Shown here in pieces: positions 7,661-15,571 of a DNA stretch of 28,482 nt; positions within the stretch are counted from its first letter, which is position 1, and each line of letters starts with the position of its first letter. The position numbers and the translations under genes are program-made. Where the stretch lies: positions 1-28,482 of the forward strand of contig JAZSJQ010000058.1 in NCBI GenBank assembly GCA_045534445.1, written 5' to 3'. The notes under the pieces are model-generated. The model was not told the DNA's origin. It saw only the letters and a program-made list of their open reading frames with translations, and ran no database searches. This DNA comes from JAISGQ01 sp045534445 (GTDB taxonomy: Bacteria; Bacillota; Clostridia; Oscillospirales; Acutalibacteraceae).

Positions 7661-8472
7661 TCAGAATATTGGACAGCACAGCCGAATATTCAGGCTTTAT
7701 AAACGACGTAAACAGCGACCGAGCCTTCAGCGACCCGATGCTTCAAAACGAAGAACAGATAAGACAAAACCTGCTGAATGCGCCTAACAATCCCAATAAT
7801 CTTATATTGGGAGTTTTTAACGGTGAGATGATCATTGGATTGTTTGTTTTTCTGGTTCTCAAAAACGAAGCTTATGCCGAAATGCTGGTTGGACTCTCAA
7901 GGCACAAGGCGGCATACGATGAAATAATTTCGTACCTCAATGACAATTATAACGATTATAACATCGATTTCGTCTACAACCCAAACAATCACCTGCTCCA
8001 CTGCGCCTTAAAGAACGCAAATGCACAGTTTGAAACAGAACAGCAGAAGATGATACTGAAAAACGAAGTTGCGTTTGAAAGCAATCATCAAATTAAACTG
8101 TACAGCGAAAAATACAGAGAACAGTACATCTCCATGCATTCGACCGAATGCTACTGGACAGCAGAAAGGGTCATAAACGCCCTCGATAGATTCAGAATCA
8201 TTCTCGCAATAGAAAATGATGAAGTCGTCGGCTATATCGATATTACATACAAATATAAAGAAAACGAACCCTATGATATATTTGTAAAGGAAAGCTTCCG
8301 CAATAAGGGATATGCAAAGGCAATGCTTGCAAAAGCCATTGAACTGAATAACCCCAACGGCATGATGCTTCTCGTGGATATCGACAATACTGCTGCAATA
8401 GCCTTATATGAATCACTTGGATTTGTAAAGTCTGCAGGCGAAAACAGCATCTGTGCGCATATAAAACTGTGA
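7657..8472 (+). CDS. Two-domain GNAT protein, C-terminal domain canonical
   Basis: 271 residues. The C-terminal half has a clear GNAT core: VVGYIDITYK, then VKESFRNKGYAKAMLAKAIE (RNKGYA acetyl-CoA loop), then VDIDNTAAIALYESLGF. The N-terminal half keeps GNAT-like strands (LGVFNGEMIIGLFVFLV) but lacks the Q/R-x-x-G-x-G/A loop, so it looks like a degenerate copy, perhaps substrate-binding or structural. It overlaps the preceding GNAT by four bases, and is the last gene before the terminator at 8486-8511. The substrate is unknown. Confidence 0.85.
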   Translation: MIRILDSTAEYSGFINDVNSDRAFSDPMLQNEEQIRQNLLNAPNNPNNLILGVFNGEMIIGLFVFLVLKNEAYAEMLVGLSRHKAAYDEIISYLNDNYNDYNIDFVYNPNNHLLHCALKNANAQFETEQQKMILKNEVAFESNHQIKLYSEKYREQYISMHSTECYWTAERVINALDRFRIILAIENDEVVGYIDITYKYKENEPYDIFVKESFRNKGYAKAMLAKAIELNNPNGMMLLVDIDNTAAIALYESLGFVKSAGENSICAHIKL

Positions 8473-8485
8473 TACGACTAAAAAA

Positions 8486-8511
8486 TCCCACTGAGAAAAT
8501 TCTCAGTGGGA
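8486..8511. terminator. Bidirectional terminator, metG operon / XRE gene
   Basis: A 12-base perfect inverted repeat (TCCCACTGAGAA / TTCTCAGTGGGA) around AA, with five A's before it and ACTTTTT after it. It lies between convergent genes ending at 8472 and 8519, so it can stop transcription from both sides. Confidence 0.88.
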
Positions 8512-8518
8512 TAACTTT

Positions 8519-9223
8519 TTATTTCTTTTTCGGGGGTTCTGCTCCCATTCGGGCTTCTGCGGCTCTTACAAGGTTGAGAAGAGACGGTGCAAACAGCGGG
8601 AACGCCTTCTGAAGGGATTCTTCAGAAAGGTTAAGCACTTCCGGATTCTCAAAGCCCTCAAGCTGATCTACGTCCTTGCCGCTTGCCAGCATTGCGATCT
8701 TGCCTTCAAGAACTTCCATTGCGGCACTTGACAGAGCCTTGCTCATTCCGTCCTGAATCTGGAAGTAGCTCTTATTGTTCTTGGGATTTGAGAAGTACAT
8801 GATGCGGAACACCTTGTACACCGAGAGCATAAGATAAGCAGATATCTCACTTGTCAGTGCCTTGCACTTTGCCTGCTGAAGCATGGAAAAGAGAATGTTC
8901 AGCGAATTCGCAATTATCTTCTTGTTAAGGATAGGAACAGGCGAGCCCATATACTTCTTGTCCTCTGCTGCTTCAGGCTCGGGAATATCGTCAACAGTGA
9001 GCATTGCACCGTTTCTGTCAGTCGAGCGTCCGAGAAGGTAATCACAGGATACCCCGTAAAAATCTGCGCAGTGTACAAGGAAGTCGAGACCGCACTCTCT
9101 GATTCCTCTTTCATAATGTGAAAGCAGCGCCTGAGATATACCCAGCGCACTTGCCGCTTGTTTTTGAGTTAACTTGCGTTCTGTACGCAAAAGTGTTATA
9201 ATCCTTGGGAAGCTGTCGTTCAC
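8519..9223 (-). CDS. XRE-family helix-turn-helix regulator with unassigned C-terminal domain
   Basis: Residues 7-62 form a Cro/C1-type HTH (LTQKQAASALGISQALLSHYERG) ending in the common DYLLGRS segment, so the protein should bind DNA. The remaining 170 residues are mostly helical, have no recognised catalytic motif and end PPKKK; they may mediate dimerisation or ligand sensing. Translation starts at GTG, about 9 bases after AAGGAG; the only nearer ATG is followed directly by TAA. It has its own promoter and is monocistronic. No target can be named, although autoregulation is plausible. It is divergent from the histidine phosphatase. Confidence 0.85.
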   Translation of the reverse strand: MNDSFPRIITLLRTERKLTQKQAASALGISQALLSHYERGIRECGLDFLVHCADFYGVSCDYLLGRSTDRNGAMLTVDDIPEPEAAEDKKYMGSPVPILNKKIIANSLNILFSMLQQAKCKALTSEISAYLMLSVYKVFRIMYFSNPKNNKSYFQIQDGMSKALSSAAMEVLEGKIAMLASGKDVDQLEGFENPEVLNLSEESLQKAFPLFAPSLLNLVRAAEARMGAEPPKKK

Positions 9224-9255
9224 GAGTTACATCTCCTTTTTTTGGGTGCTTTAGA

Positions 9256-9284
9256 ATAATAGCATAAACAGAGAGTAATTTCAA
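9256..9284 (-). promoter_or_regulatory. Promoter of XRE regulator gene
   Basis: On the minus strand TTGAAA (9284-9279), a 17-base spacer and TATTAT (9261-9256), with TG one base before the -10 (extended -10). Transcription would start about 25 bases before the GTG start codon. Confidence 0.75.
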
Positions 9285-9321
9285 CAAATATTTACACCTT
9301 TAGCGAATTGAGGACAAGTTT

Positions 9322-10014
9322 ATGAAAACATACCAAATTCACTTCATTCGTCATGGCATTATTGACGGAAATTTATACGGACAGTATATAGGTTCTACCG
9401 ATGTTTCCCTTGCAGAAGTGGGTGTCGAAAGGCTCAGATATCTTGCAGAAAACTGCGAATATCCCGGTGCAGGTGCTTTTCTTACAAGTCCTATGAAAAG
9501 ATGCACCGAAACTCTTTCCATTCTTTACCCCAAGGCTACTCCCGTCGTCATTGATGCCTTCCGTGAAATCTGCTTCGGTGAGTTTGAAGGAAAGACGGCA
9601 GATGAGCTTAGAAGCAATAAATGGTTTTCAGAATGGATAAACGCAGGCGGTGTTGATGCTCCTCCCGGAGGTGAGTCGGGTGCTGATTTTGCCGCTCGTG
9701 TATGTGAAGCCTTTGAAATGACCGTTGCAGGTCTTATGAAGACAGGTATTACAAGTGCCATTATAGTTGCTCACGCAGGCACTATAATGACCATTTTAAG
9801 CCGTTACGGACTTCCTCAGGCACCTATGAGTGACTGGATGATGGACGGTGGCTGCGGCTATTCCGTGCGTATCCATCCTCAGCTCTGGACAAGCGGCAGG
9901 AAGTTTGAAGTTTATGATACTCTCCCTCATGACCTTCTCCCCGACGAAGAACAGGAAAGGCTTTATGAGATAGGCAGAGAGGCTTCTTCCAAAGCAGGAG
10001 AAACTGAAGAATAA
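9322..10014 (+). CDS. Histidine phosphatase family protein (phosphoglycerate mutase-like)
   Basis: 230-residue cytoplasmic phosphatase of the RHG superfamily. The phospho-accepting RHG is at residues 10-12 (FIRHGIIDGN), the general-acid glutamate lies in FREICFGEFEG, and the second catalytic histidine in VAHAGTIMTIL. The FGEFEGKT segment resembles CobC (alpha-ribazole phosphatase) more than glycolytic mutase, but no cobalamin genes are nearby, so the substrate is left open. GAGGA lies 7 bases before the ATG. It is transcribed alone, divergently from the XRE gene, and ends in a shared terminator. I did not find a convincing promoter in the 98-base gap. Confidence 0.9.
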   Translation: MKTYQIHFIRHGIIDGNLYGQYIGSTDVSLAEVGVERLRYLAENCEYPGAGAFLTSPMKRCTETLSILYPKATPVVIDAFREICFGEFEGKTADELRSNKWFSEWINAGGVDAPPGGESGADFAARVCEAFEMTVAGLMKTGITSAIIVAHAGTIMTILSRYGLPQAPMSDWMMDGGCGYSVRIHPQLWTSGRKFEVYDTLPHDLLPDEEQERLYEIGREASSKAGETEE

Positions 10015-10018
10015 GTTT

Positions 10019-10048
10019 AAAAGGGATTGGCAAAAGCCAATCCCTTTT
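10019..10048. terminator. Bidirectional terminator, histidine phosphatase / anti-sigma-like gene
   Basis: A 13-base perfect inverted repeat (AAAAGGGATTGGC / GCCAATCCCTTTT) around an AAAA loop. The A-tract at one end and T-tract at the other let it serve both convergent genes (ends 10014 and 10054). Confidence 0.9.
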
Positions 10049-10053
10049 CTTTA

Positions 10054-11094
10054 TTAACTTTGCTTAAACACAATATCGTCAATATATTTTCCTGTTTCAA
10101 GGTCATAAACATGTACAATCAACGTATCCGTTACGTTTCCCTGTCCCTGTGCCCTGCATACAGTCCATTTCCCATTATCTCCTCTTTCATATCCGCCTGT
10201 CAGACCTGAAATGCCTTCACATACTAAATCAAGTTTCTCAATATTATCCCAGTCATCGGCGGTTCCTTCAATACAAACGCTTATTCCAAGCGGCGTTTCT
10301 GTTATTGTTGCCTTCTCAATATACAAGCCGGAAATTATATTGGAATCAACAGGAAGATAGATAATCTCAGAGGTTATAGGAGCTTCCGAAACAGAAAACG
10401 GCAATTCCTTCTTTGTTTCTCTGACACCGGGAGCTGTAACATACACCGTACATATCCCCTGCTCCGAGGATATGTCTCCTTCCACATATCCTTGCACCAG
10501 CAACAGCATCTGCCCGTCTGATACACGTTCAAAATGCACCATGCCACCTCCGATATCAAATCCGCTATCCAGAAGATTTGCATTTACCTTCATAAGCTCT
10601 TTCCCCTTTGATGCGGCATATTCCCCAAGAGTCATATCGGATTCTATGTCTATAAATCCCGTAGGATCATCATATCCGCAATCGGTAGGTATTAGGAAAT
10701 ATTTATCAGAGCAGGTAACTTCTATAGCTACTGATATTTCATTATGATCGCAAATCGTTTCAGTGACTGTACAGCTCCATTCCTCGGTATCAGCCTTACT
10801 GTTCTGCACGACTATATACTCGTCTGCCTCTTCCGGCAAATCTCTTCCTGATTCCTCGGACAAGCTTCGTACACCCCATAAACGTGATGCACTTGCGGTA
10901 ATTGCTATCGAAAGCATCAGGCAGGCCGCAATTGCAAGGACAATTACTTTTTTCATATTTTTTGTTGAATGCTTACCGTTCATTGCAAAGTTCCTTTCCG
11001 AAGATGACCGCATTCCGTTTGTGCCAACAATATTTTCTTCAATATACGCTTCATCGAGCATATCCATCACTTCGTAAAGCAGTTTTTTATTCAC
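10054..11094 (-). CDS. Membrane anti-sigma-like protein, partner of the ECF sigma factor
   Basis: 346 residues. A short N-terminal cytoplasmic part (MNKKLLYEVMDMLDEAYIEE) is like that of many Clostridia proteins encoded directly after ECF sigma genes. A single membrane span follows at about residues 48-69 (VIVLAIAACLMLSIAITASA), then a roughly 275-residue extracellular region rich in beta-strand patterns with no catalytic motif. The start is GTG, overlapping the TGA of the sigma gene as GTGA, so the two proteins are translationally coupled. Sequestration of the sigma factor is inferred from gene order and topology; I see no HCC zinc-anti-sigma motif. Confidence 0.72.
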   Translation of the reverse strand: MNKKLLYEVMDMLDEAYIEENIVGTNGMRSSSERNFAMNGKHSTKNMKKVIVLAIAACLMLSIAITASASRLWGVRSLSEESGRDLPEEADEYIVVQNSKADTEEWSCTVTETICDHNEISVAIEVTCSDKYFLIPTDCGYDDPTGFIDIESDMTLGEYAASKGKELMKVNANLLDSGFDIGGGMVHFERVSDGQMLLLVQGYVEGDISSEQGICTVYVTAPGVRETKKELPFSVSEAPITSEIIYLPVDSNIISGLYIEKATITETPLGISVCIEGTADDWDNIEKLDLVCEGISGLTGGYERGDNGKWTVCRAQGQGNVTDTLIVHVYDLETGKYIDDIVFKQS

Positions 11095-11648
11095 AGGGCG
11101 ACACCTTCTTTCATAAGATATTTTTTAAGTCTGCTGCGTATACGGAAAAGGCGTACCGAAACAGCGTGAGCTGTCATATTTGACGATCGGGAAATCTGAG
11201 ACACAGTAACTCCAAGCCAGTATCTTTGAACAAAAAGCCAACGGTCCTGCTTTGAAATTCTTTTAAGGAACCGATTGATTGCTTCAGCAAGCTCCTTTGC
11301 CTGATACTCCGATTCAACCTCCGCAAGATCAGGTATGCATTCAGCAAGCTCATCAAGTACGGCATCATAAAAACCATTGCGTCGGTATGCCGAATTATAT
11401 GTATATCTTTTGAGCGAAATATTTCTTGCGGTTTTGCAGGCATACGCGCCTAAATACTGAGGGCATTGAGGAGGAATGCTTTTCCAAAGTTGAAAATATG
11501 TGTCATTTACGCATTCTTCAGCATCCTGTGGGTCCTTCAGGATACTGTGTGCAACCTGTCTGACAGCCGCTCCGTACTTTGCATTCAATTGGGTAATTGC
11601 CTGTTCTGAGCGCTTCCAAAACAACTCCACTATCTCACGGTCATCCAA
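11091..11648 (-). CDS. ECF-type RNA polymerase sigma factor
   Basis: 185-residue sigma-70 family factor with only regions 2 and 4. Region 2 is ILKDPQDAEECVNDTYFQLWKSIPP; region 4 has the HTH pattern RISKQDRWLFVQRYWLGVTVSQISRSS ending RIRSRLKKYL. The start is a TTG at 11648, 8 bases after AAGGAGG; further upstream the same frame runs into the preceding terminator (11717-11757), so the longer reading is unlikely. The stop overlaps the following membrane protein's GTG. The pair resembles a signal-responsive ECF module; the promoters it recognises are unknown. I found no convincing -10/-35 in the 68-base gap upstream. Confidence 0.9.
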   Translation of the reverse strand: MDDREIVELFWKRSEQAITQLNAKYGAAVRQVAHSILKDPQDAEECVNDTYFQLWKSIPPQCPQYLGAYACKTARNISLKRYTYNSAYRRNGFYDAVLDELAECIPDLAEVESEYQAKELAEAINRFLKRISKQDRWLFVQRYWLGVTVSQISRSSNMTAHAVSVRLFRIRSRLKKYLMKEGVAL

Positions 11649-11716
11649 ATACGCCACCTCCTTTCCGTTACATATATAAAGTACACATTCACAGCCAAAT
11701 ATCTCACATGAATTAA

Positions 11717-11757
11717 AAAATAACAGCAACAGAATATTATTCTGCCGCTGTTATTTT
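11717..11757 (-). terminator. Terminator of iorA-iorB-paaK
   Basis: Inverted repeat AAAATAACAGC / GCTGTTATTTT with an inner CAGAAT / ATTCTG stem, separated by small internal loops. On the minus strand it ends in a TTATTTTTT run, 9 bases beyond the paaK stop. Confidence 0.82.
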
Positions 11758-11765
11758 CAAACATA

Positions 11766-12995
11766 TCAATATCTGTTATCGAATACTCTGGTAGACTTCT
11801 TTTCGCTTCTGGGAAGCTCGCCGATCTCAACAGGCTTTACATCAACCATTATACCGATCTTATATTTGAATCTTTCCTGAATCTCGCTCTGGAGCATATA
11901 CTTGTTAGCACCTTCGGTGTGCTCTACAAAGAGAGTACAGATGTCCTTGCCGTTTACATGGTCAAGCATGAACTGGTACTCGCTGGAAGCACCCTCGATG
12001 CCTGCAAGAAGCTCTTCGATCTGGCTGGGGAAGATATTAACACCCTTGACCTTTACCATATCGTCGGTTCTGCCGAGGATGGTGTCAATTCTCGGGTACT
12101 TGCTGCCGCAGGGGCATTCGCCGGGGATTATTCTTGTAAGGTCGTGAGTTCTGTAACGGATAAGGGGAGCGCCCTGCTTGCGAAGAGTTGTGATAACAAG
12201 CTCACCTATCTCTCCGTCAGGGAGATTTTCGCCTGTCTTGGGATCAACGATCTCGAAATAAAGGAAGTCATCCCAAACGTGCATACCGCACTCGTGCTCA
12301 CAGGAGATACCGATACCGGGACCGTAAACCTCAGTAAGTCCGTAGATATCAAAAAGCTGAACGCCAAGCTCATCAGCTATTCTGCGTCTCATCTTTTCGC
12401 CCCAGCGCTCAGAGCCTATAACACCCTTCTTAAGGTGGATCTTATCCTTGATGCCTCTCTTTGCGATCTCCTCAGCAAGGAGAAGTGCATAGGAAGAAGT
12501 TGCGCAGAGAACTGTGGACTTTAAGTCCATCATCATTTTAAGCTGCTTTTCGGTGTTGCCGGGTCCCATAGGAACTGCCATTGCACCGAGCTTTTCAGCA
12601 CCTGCCTGGAAACCGATACCTGCAGTCCACAGACCGTAACCGGGGGTGATATGGATTCTGTCCTCGTTTGTAATGCCTGCTGTTGCATAGCATCTTGCGA
12701 ACATCTCAGCCCAGTCAGCAACGTCCTGAGCTGTGTAGGGAATTATTACGGGGATACCTGTTGTACCTGATGAAGAATGAATACGAACAATGTCCTTTTC
12801 AGGCACTGCAGCAAGTCCCAGAGGATATGCTTCACGAAGGTCTCCCTTCCATGTAAATGGAAGCTTGCGGAAATCCTCCTCAGAGTTGATGTTTACATCA
12901 TAACCCTCAAGCTTCTTCTTGTAGAAGCAGTCAATGCTTGTGAGATGCTTTAACTGCTCTTTGATTATACTAAGCTGTGTATCTGTCATTTTCAT
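11766..12995 (-). CDS. paaK: Phenylacetate-CoA ligase (aryl-acetate:CoA ligase, AMP-binding)
   Basis: Adenylate-forming enzyme interconverting aryl-acetate + CoA + ATP with aryl-acetyl-CoA + AMP. The 409 residues show the P-loop-like SSSGTTGIP (residues 74-82), the A5 motif FDIYGLTEVYGPG, a zinc-associated cysteine region (CEHECG and CPCGS), YRTHDLT, and the C-terminal GRTDDMVKVKGVNIFPSQIEELL of PaaK. GGAG lies 8 bases before the ATG. It is third in an operon after iorA and iorB, so its substrate is likely the phenylacetyl- or indoleacetyl-CoA made by IorAB; running in the acid-forming direction it would save energy. That direction is inferred from context. Confidence 0.93.
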   Translation of the reverse strand: MKMTDTQLSIIKEQLKHLTSIDCFYKKKLEGYDVNINSEEDFRKLPFTWKGDLREAYPLGLAAVPEKDIVRIHSSSGTTGIPVIIPYTAQDVADWAEMFARCYATAGITNEDRIHITPGYGLWTAGIGFQAGAEKLGAMAVPMGPGNTEKQLKMMMDLKSTVLCATSSYALLLAEEIAKRGIKDKIHLKKGVIGSERWGEKMRRRIADELGVQLFDIYGLTEVYGPGIGISCEHECGMHVWDDFLYFEIVDPKTGENLPDGEIGELVITTLRKQGAPLIRYRTHDLTRIIPGECPCGSKYPRIDTILGRTDDMVKVKGVNIFPSQIEELLAGIEGASSEYQFMLDHVNGKDICTLFVEHTEGANKYMLQSEIQERFKYKIGIMVDVKPVEIGELPRSEKKSTRVFDNRY

Positions 12996-13007
12996 ATTGA
13001 TAACTCC

Positions 13008-13577
13008 TTAAACTGCTTCTACCGCTCTGAGATTGAGCTCTATAAATCTTTCGGGAAGCATTTTCTTTATTGCGTCCTTGAATTCATCCTCGGATATTCC
13101 TATCTTGCCGCTCTTTACCGCTGCTGCAAGAAGAACTGTATTAAGAACCTTTGCACTGCCGCACTTAGCACATACAGCATCGCCGTCTATTACAAGGATA
13201 TTTTTCGCTTTATTTCTGAGAAATTCAATTTCGCTGACACCGTCGTAATCCGAACCGCCAAGTGTTGCAGTTACGGGTTTTACGGCTTTTTTATTTACAA
13301 TAACGGTACCGCCGTCTTTAAGATAATCAATACATCTTACGGCTTCTGCAGGCTCAAAGGCAATTATAACATCTGCGCCTTTCTTAGGTATCATCGGAGA
13401 TGCTATCTTCTCCCCTGCTCTCATATGAGAAACAACACAGCCGCCTCGCTGAGCCATACCGATGGTCTCGGCTGTACGGACATTAAGTCCCTTTTCCATG
13501 AATATAAAAGCAAGAAGTCTGGAGGCAAGAACAGTTCCCTGACCGCCTACTCCGCAAAGTAAAATATCGGTCTTCAT
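13008..13577 (-). CDS. iorB: Indolepyruvate:ferredoxin oxidoreductase, beta subunit
   Basis: Small subunit of the two-subunit oxidoreductase that decarboxylates aryl-pyruvates to aryl-acetyl-CoA with reduction of ferredoxin. 189 residues starting MKTDILLCGVGGQGTVLASR, the gamma-type domain fold of the 2-oxoacid:ferredoxin oxidoreductase superfamily, with AETIGMAQRGGCVVSHMR conserved. The ATG at 13577 has AAAGGAG about 7 bases upstream and lies two bases after the iorA stop. The frame stays open for another 51 codons upstream, but that part overlaps the 3' end of iorA and reads as unrelated sequence. Seventeen bases or fewer separate it from paaK. Confidence 0.95.
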   Translation of the reverse strand: MKTDILLCGVGGQGTVLASRLLAFIFMEKGLNVRTAETIGMAQRGGCVVSHMRAGEKIASPMIPKKGADVIIAFEPAEAVRCIDYLKDGGTVIVNKKAVKPVTATLGGSDYDGVSEIEFLRNKAKNILVIDGDAVCAKCGSAKVLNTVLLAAAVKSGKIGISEDEFKDAIKKMLPERFIELNLRAVEAV

Positions 13578-13579
13578 TC

Positions 13580-15373
13580 TTATTCTCCTTTCTCTATTGC
13601 CTTGGTGGGGCAAATCTGAGCGCAAAGGTCGCAGCCTCGGCAGAGAGAAGGCTCTATCTGCACCTTGCCGTCGCTGATTGCAATAGCAGGACAGCCAAGC
13701 TCCTTTATGCACATCTTGCAGTTTACACATTTATCTGCATCGACTGTGTAGGGTGCATTGCCCTTGCTTACTGCAATGCACGGAGCACGGAGAATAAGAG
13801 CTCTGACACCGGTTTTATCCATGGCAGTTTTTACTGCTTCAACGGTCGCTTTATGATCAAAGGGATTTACGGTTTCAATATGTTCAACACCCATTCCACG
13901 AAGCACATTTTCAATGCTTACCTTTTCTGAAATGCTTCCCATCATGGTCTTGCCTGTACCGGGGTGGGGCTGCTGACCTGTCATTGCGGTAGTTGAGTTA
14001 TCAAGAACTACAAGGACAATATCAGTCTGATTATATACAGCATTTACAACACCTGTCATGCCTGAGGCAAAGAAGGTGGAATCACCTATAAAGGAGAAGT
14101 TCACTGCATCGGGTTCTATTCTGTGCAGACCCTGTGCGATGGTGACATCAGCTCCCATGCAGAGGCAGGTATCTACCATATCAAGAGGCTGTGCGTTGCC
14201 GAGGGTATAGCAGCCTATATCGCCGCTGAAAACAGCCTTTCTGCCCTTTGCGGCCTTCTTTACAGCATAGAATGATGCTCTGTGAGGACAGCCTGCACAA
14301 AGAACGGGAGGTCTTACAGGAAGTGCAGGAAGCTCAGATGCTGCTGTTGCTCCTTCGGTCAGACCAAAGCACTTATTGAGCACATTCCTTGCAGACTCCA
14401 CAGAGTTTTCTCCTGCAGGCACGTTGTCGCCTGTAAGCTTGCCTCTTATCTTTACGTTGAGATTATATTTACCGCAGAGATATACAAGCTCTTTTTCAAT
14501 AACGGGATCAAGTTCTTCAAAAGCAAGAACTTCGTCCACATTCTGAAGGAATTCAAGTGCCAGCTTTTCGGGGAACGGATGAGGTGTTGCAATTCTCAGC
14601 ACAGAGGGTTTATCTGCAACATCTGCAAGGGCTTCTTCCATGTATGCGTATGAAATACCGCCTGTTGCAATGCCCTTCCTTGTTCCCTTTTCAAAGCTGT
14701 TGAATCTGTATTCAGAAAGAGTAGCTTTAAGCTCTTCATTGCGCTTTTCAATTTTTATATGATTAAGATATGATGTTCTGGGGAATATGACCCAGCGCAT
14801 TGTATCCTTTATAAAGCCTTCAGGTGCGGGATATGCCTTGGGAGAATCCTCCACTTCGACAGACGCACAGCCGTGGCAGACTCGTGTAGTGGGTCTGAAC
14901 AGTACGGGAGTACCCAGCTTTTCAGAAAGCTCAAAGGCATCCTTCATCATTTCGTAGCATTCCTCGGGAGAGGAAGGATCAAAGCAGGGAAGCTTTGAAA
15001 ACTGTGCAAAATGGCGTGTATCCTGCTCGGTCTGCGATGAAATGGGACCGGGATCGTCAGCAGAAACTATAACCATACCGCCCTTTACTCCAACATATGC
15101 AAGGCTCATGAGCGGATCGGAAGCTACATTAAGTCCGACCTGCTTCATTGTCACAAGGGTGCGTGCACCTGCATATGAAGCGCCTGCAGCTACCTCAAGT
15201 GCTGCTTTTTCATTTACCGACCATTCCACATATACACTGCCGTCATTCTTTTTTGCGACAGTTTCAAGTATTTCGGTTGAAGGTGTGCCGGGATAGCCTG
15301 ATACAAACTTCACCCCTGCGTGAAGTGCGCCCAGTGCAGCAGCCTCATTACCCATAAGAAATTGCTTTTGCAA
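13580..15373 (-). CDS. iorA: Indolepyruvate:ferredoxin oxidoreductase, alpha subunit
   Basis: Catalytic, thiamine-diphosphate and Fe-S containing subunit, 597 residues. Order of domains: an N-terminal pyrimidine-binding domain (FVSGYPGTPSTEI, DPGPISSQTEQDTR), a linker domain, a TPP domain (CAGCPHRASF, FSGDIGCYTLG, FIGDSTFFASGM, VLDNSTTAMTGQQPHP), and two C-terminal clusters with cysteines 549, 552, 555, 561 and 578, 581, 584, 588. The start is a TTG at 15373, preceded by GAGGGG; the first in-frame ATG would remove the conserved N-terminus before MGNEAAALGAL. First gene of iorA-iorB-paaK. It acts on transaminated Trp, Phe or Tyr in anaerobes. Confidence 0.96.
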   Translation of the reverse strand: MQKQFLMGNEAAALGALHAGVKFVSGYPGTPSTEILETVAKKNDGSVYVEWSVNEKAALEVAAGASYAGARTLVTMKQVGLNVASDPLMSLAYVGVKGGMVIVSADDPGPISSQTEQDTRHFAQFSKLPCFDPSSPEECYEMMKDAFELSEKLGTPVLFRPTTRVCHGCASVEVEDSPKAYPAPEGFIKDTMRWVIFPRTSYLNHIKIEKRNEELKATLSEYRFNSFEKGTRKGIATGGISYAYMEEALADVADKPSVLRIATPHPFPEKLALEFLQNVDEVLAFEELDPVIEKELVYLCGKYNLNVKIRGKLTGDNVPAGENSVESARNVLNKCFGLTEGATAASELPALPVRPPVLCAGCPHRASFYAVKKAAKGRKAVFSGDIGCYTLGNAQPLDMVDTCLCMGADVTIAQGLHRIEPDAVNFSFIGDSTFFASGMTGVVNAVYNQTDIVLVVLDNSTTAMTGQQPHPGTGKTMMGSISEKVSIENVLRGMGVEHIETVNPFDHKATVEAVKTAMDKTGVRALILRAPCIAVSKGNAPYTVDADKCVNCKMCIKELGCPAIAISDGKVQIEPSLCRGCDLCAQICPTKAIEKGE

Positions 15374-15410
15374 GGAATATCCCCTCTTTCAGGTTTTGCT
15401 ATAATTATTA

Positions 15411-15439
15411 ATTTTACTTTATTTATTGCTATCTTTCAA
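15411..15439 (-). promoter_or_regulatory. Promoter of iorA-iorB-paaK
   Basis: On the minus strand TTGAAA (15439-15434) and TAAAAT (15416-15411) are 17 bases apart, about 38 bases upstream of the iorA TTG start. A TTGACA just upstream is too far from this -10 and has no matching hexamer of its own. Confidence 0.7.
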
Positions 15440-15491
15440 TAGATTTTGTCAAATTACAGTAAATTTTCATTTTCCATTATTTTATCTAAAT

Positions 15492-15545
15492 TTGTCCGCC
15501 ATGTCCGCAAATAATAAATCTGAAATCAACGCTCATCGCTGATTT
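15492..15545 (+). promoter_or_regulatory. Possible promoter and operator-like repeats before lipoprotein gene
   Basis: TTGTCC (15492-15497) and TAAATC (15515-15520) are 17 bases apart, a weak promoter match. The -35 overlaps a tandem TGTCCGC repeat (15493-15499 and 15502-15508, 9-base period). Downstream is an imperfect inverted repeat, AAATCAACG / CGCTGATTT (15523-15545). The role is uncertain. Confidence 0.35.
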
Positions 15546-15571
15546 TACAAATAAATACGGAGGACAAAAAT

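Noticed and set aside
9228..9236. Minus-strand ATG-TAA minimal frame before the XRE gene
   Set aside because: The ATG overlaps the Shine-Dalgarno, leaving no spacing for initiation; the GTG at 9223 is the plausible start.
11919..12524. Open frame of 201 codons opposite paaK
   Set aside because: Mirror frame of a well-supported gene with biased codons; no ribosome-binding site or promoter.
13578..13730. N-terminal extension of iorB by 51 codons
   Set aside because: It overlaps the 3' end of iorA, reads as unrelated sequence, and a good ATG with Shine-Dalgarno exists at 13577.
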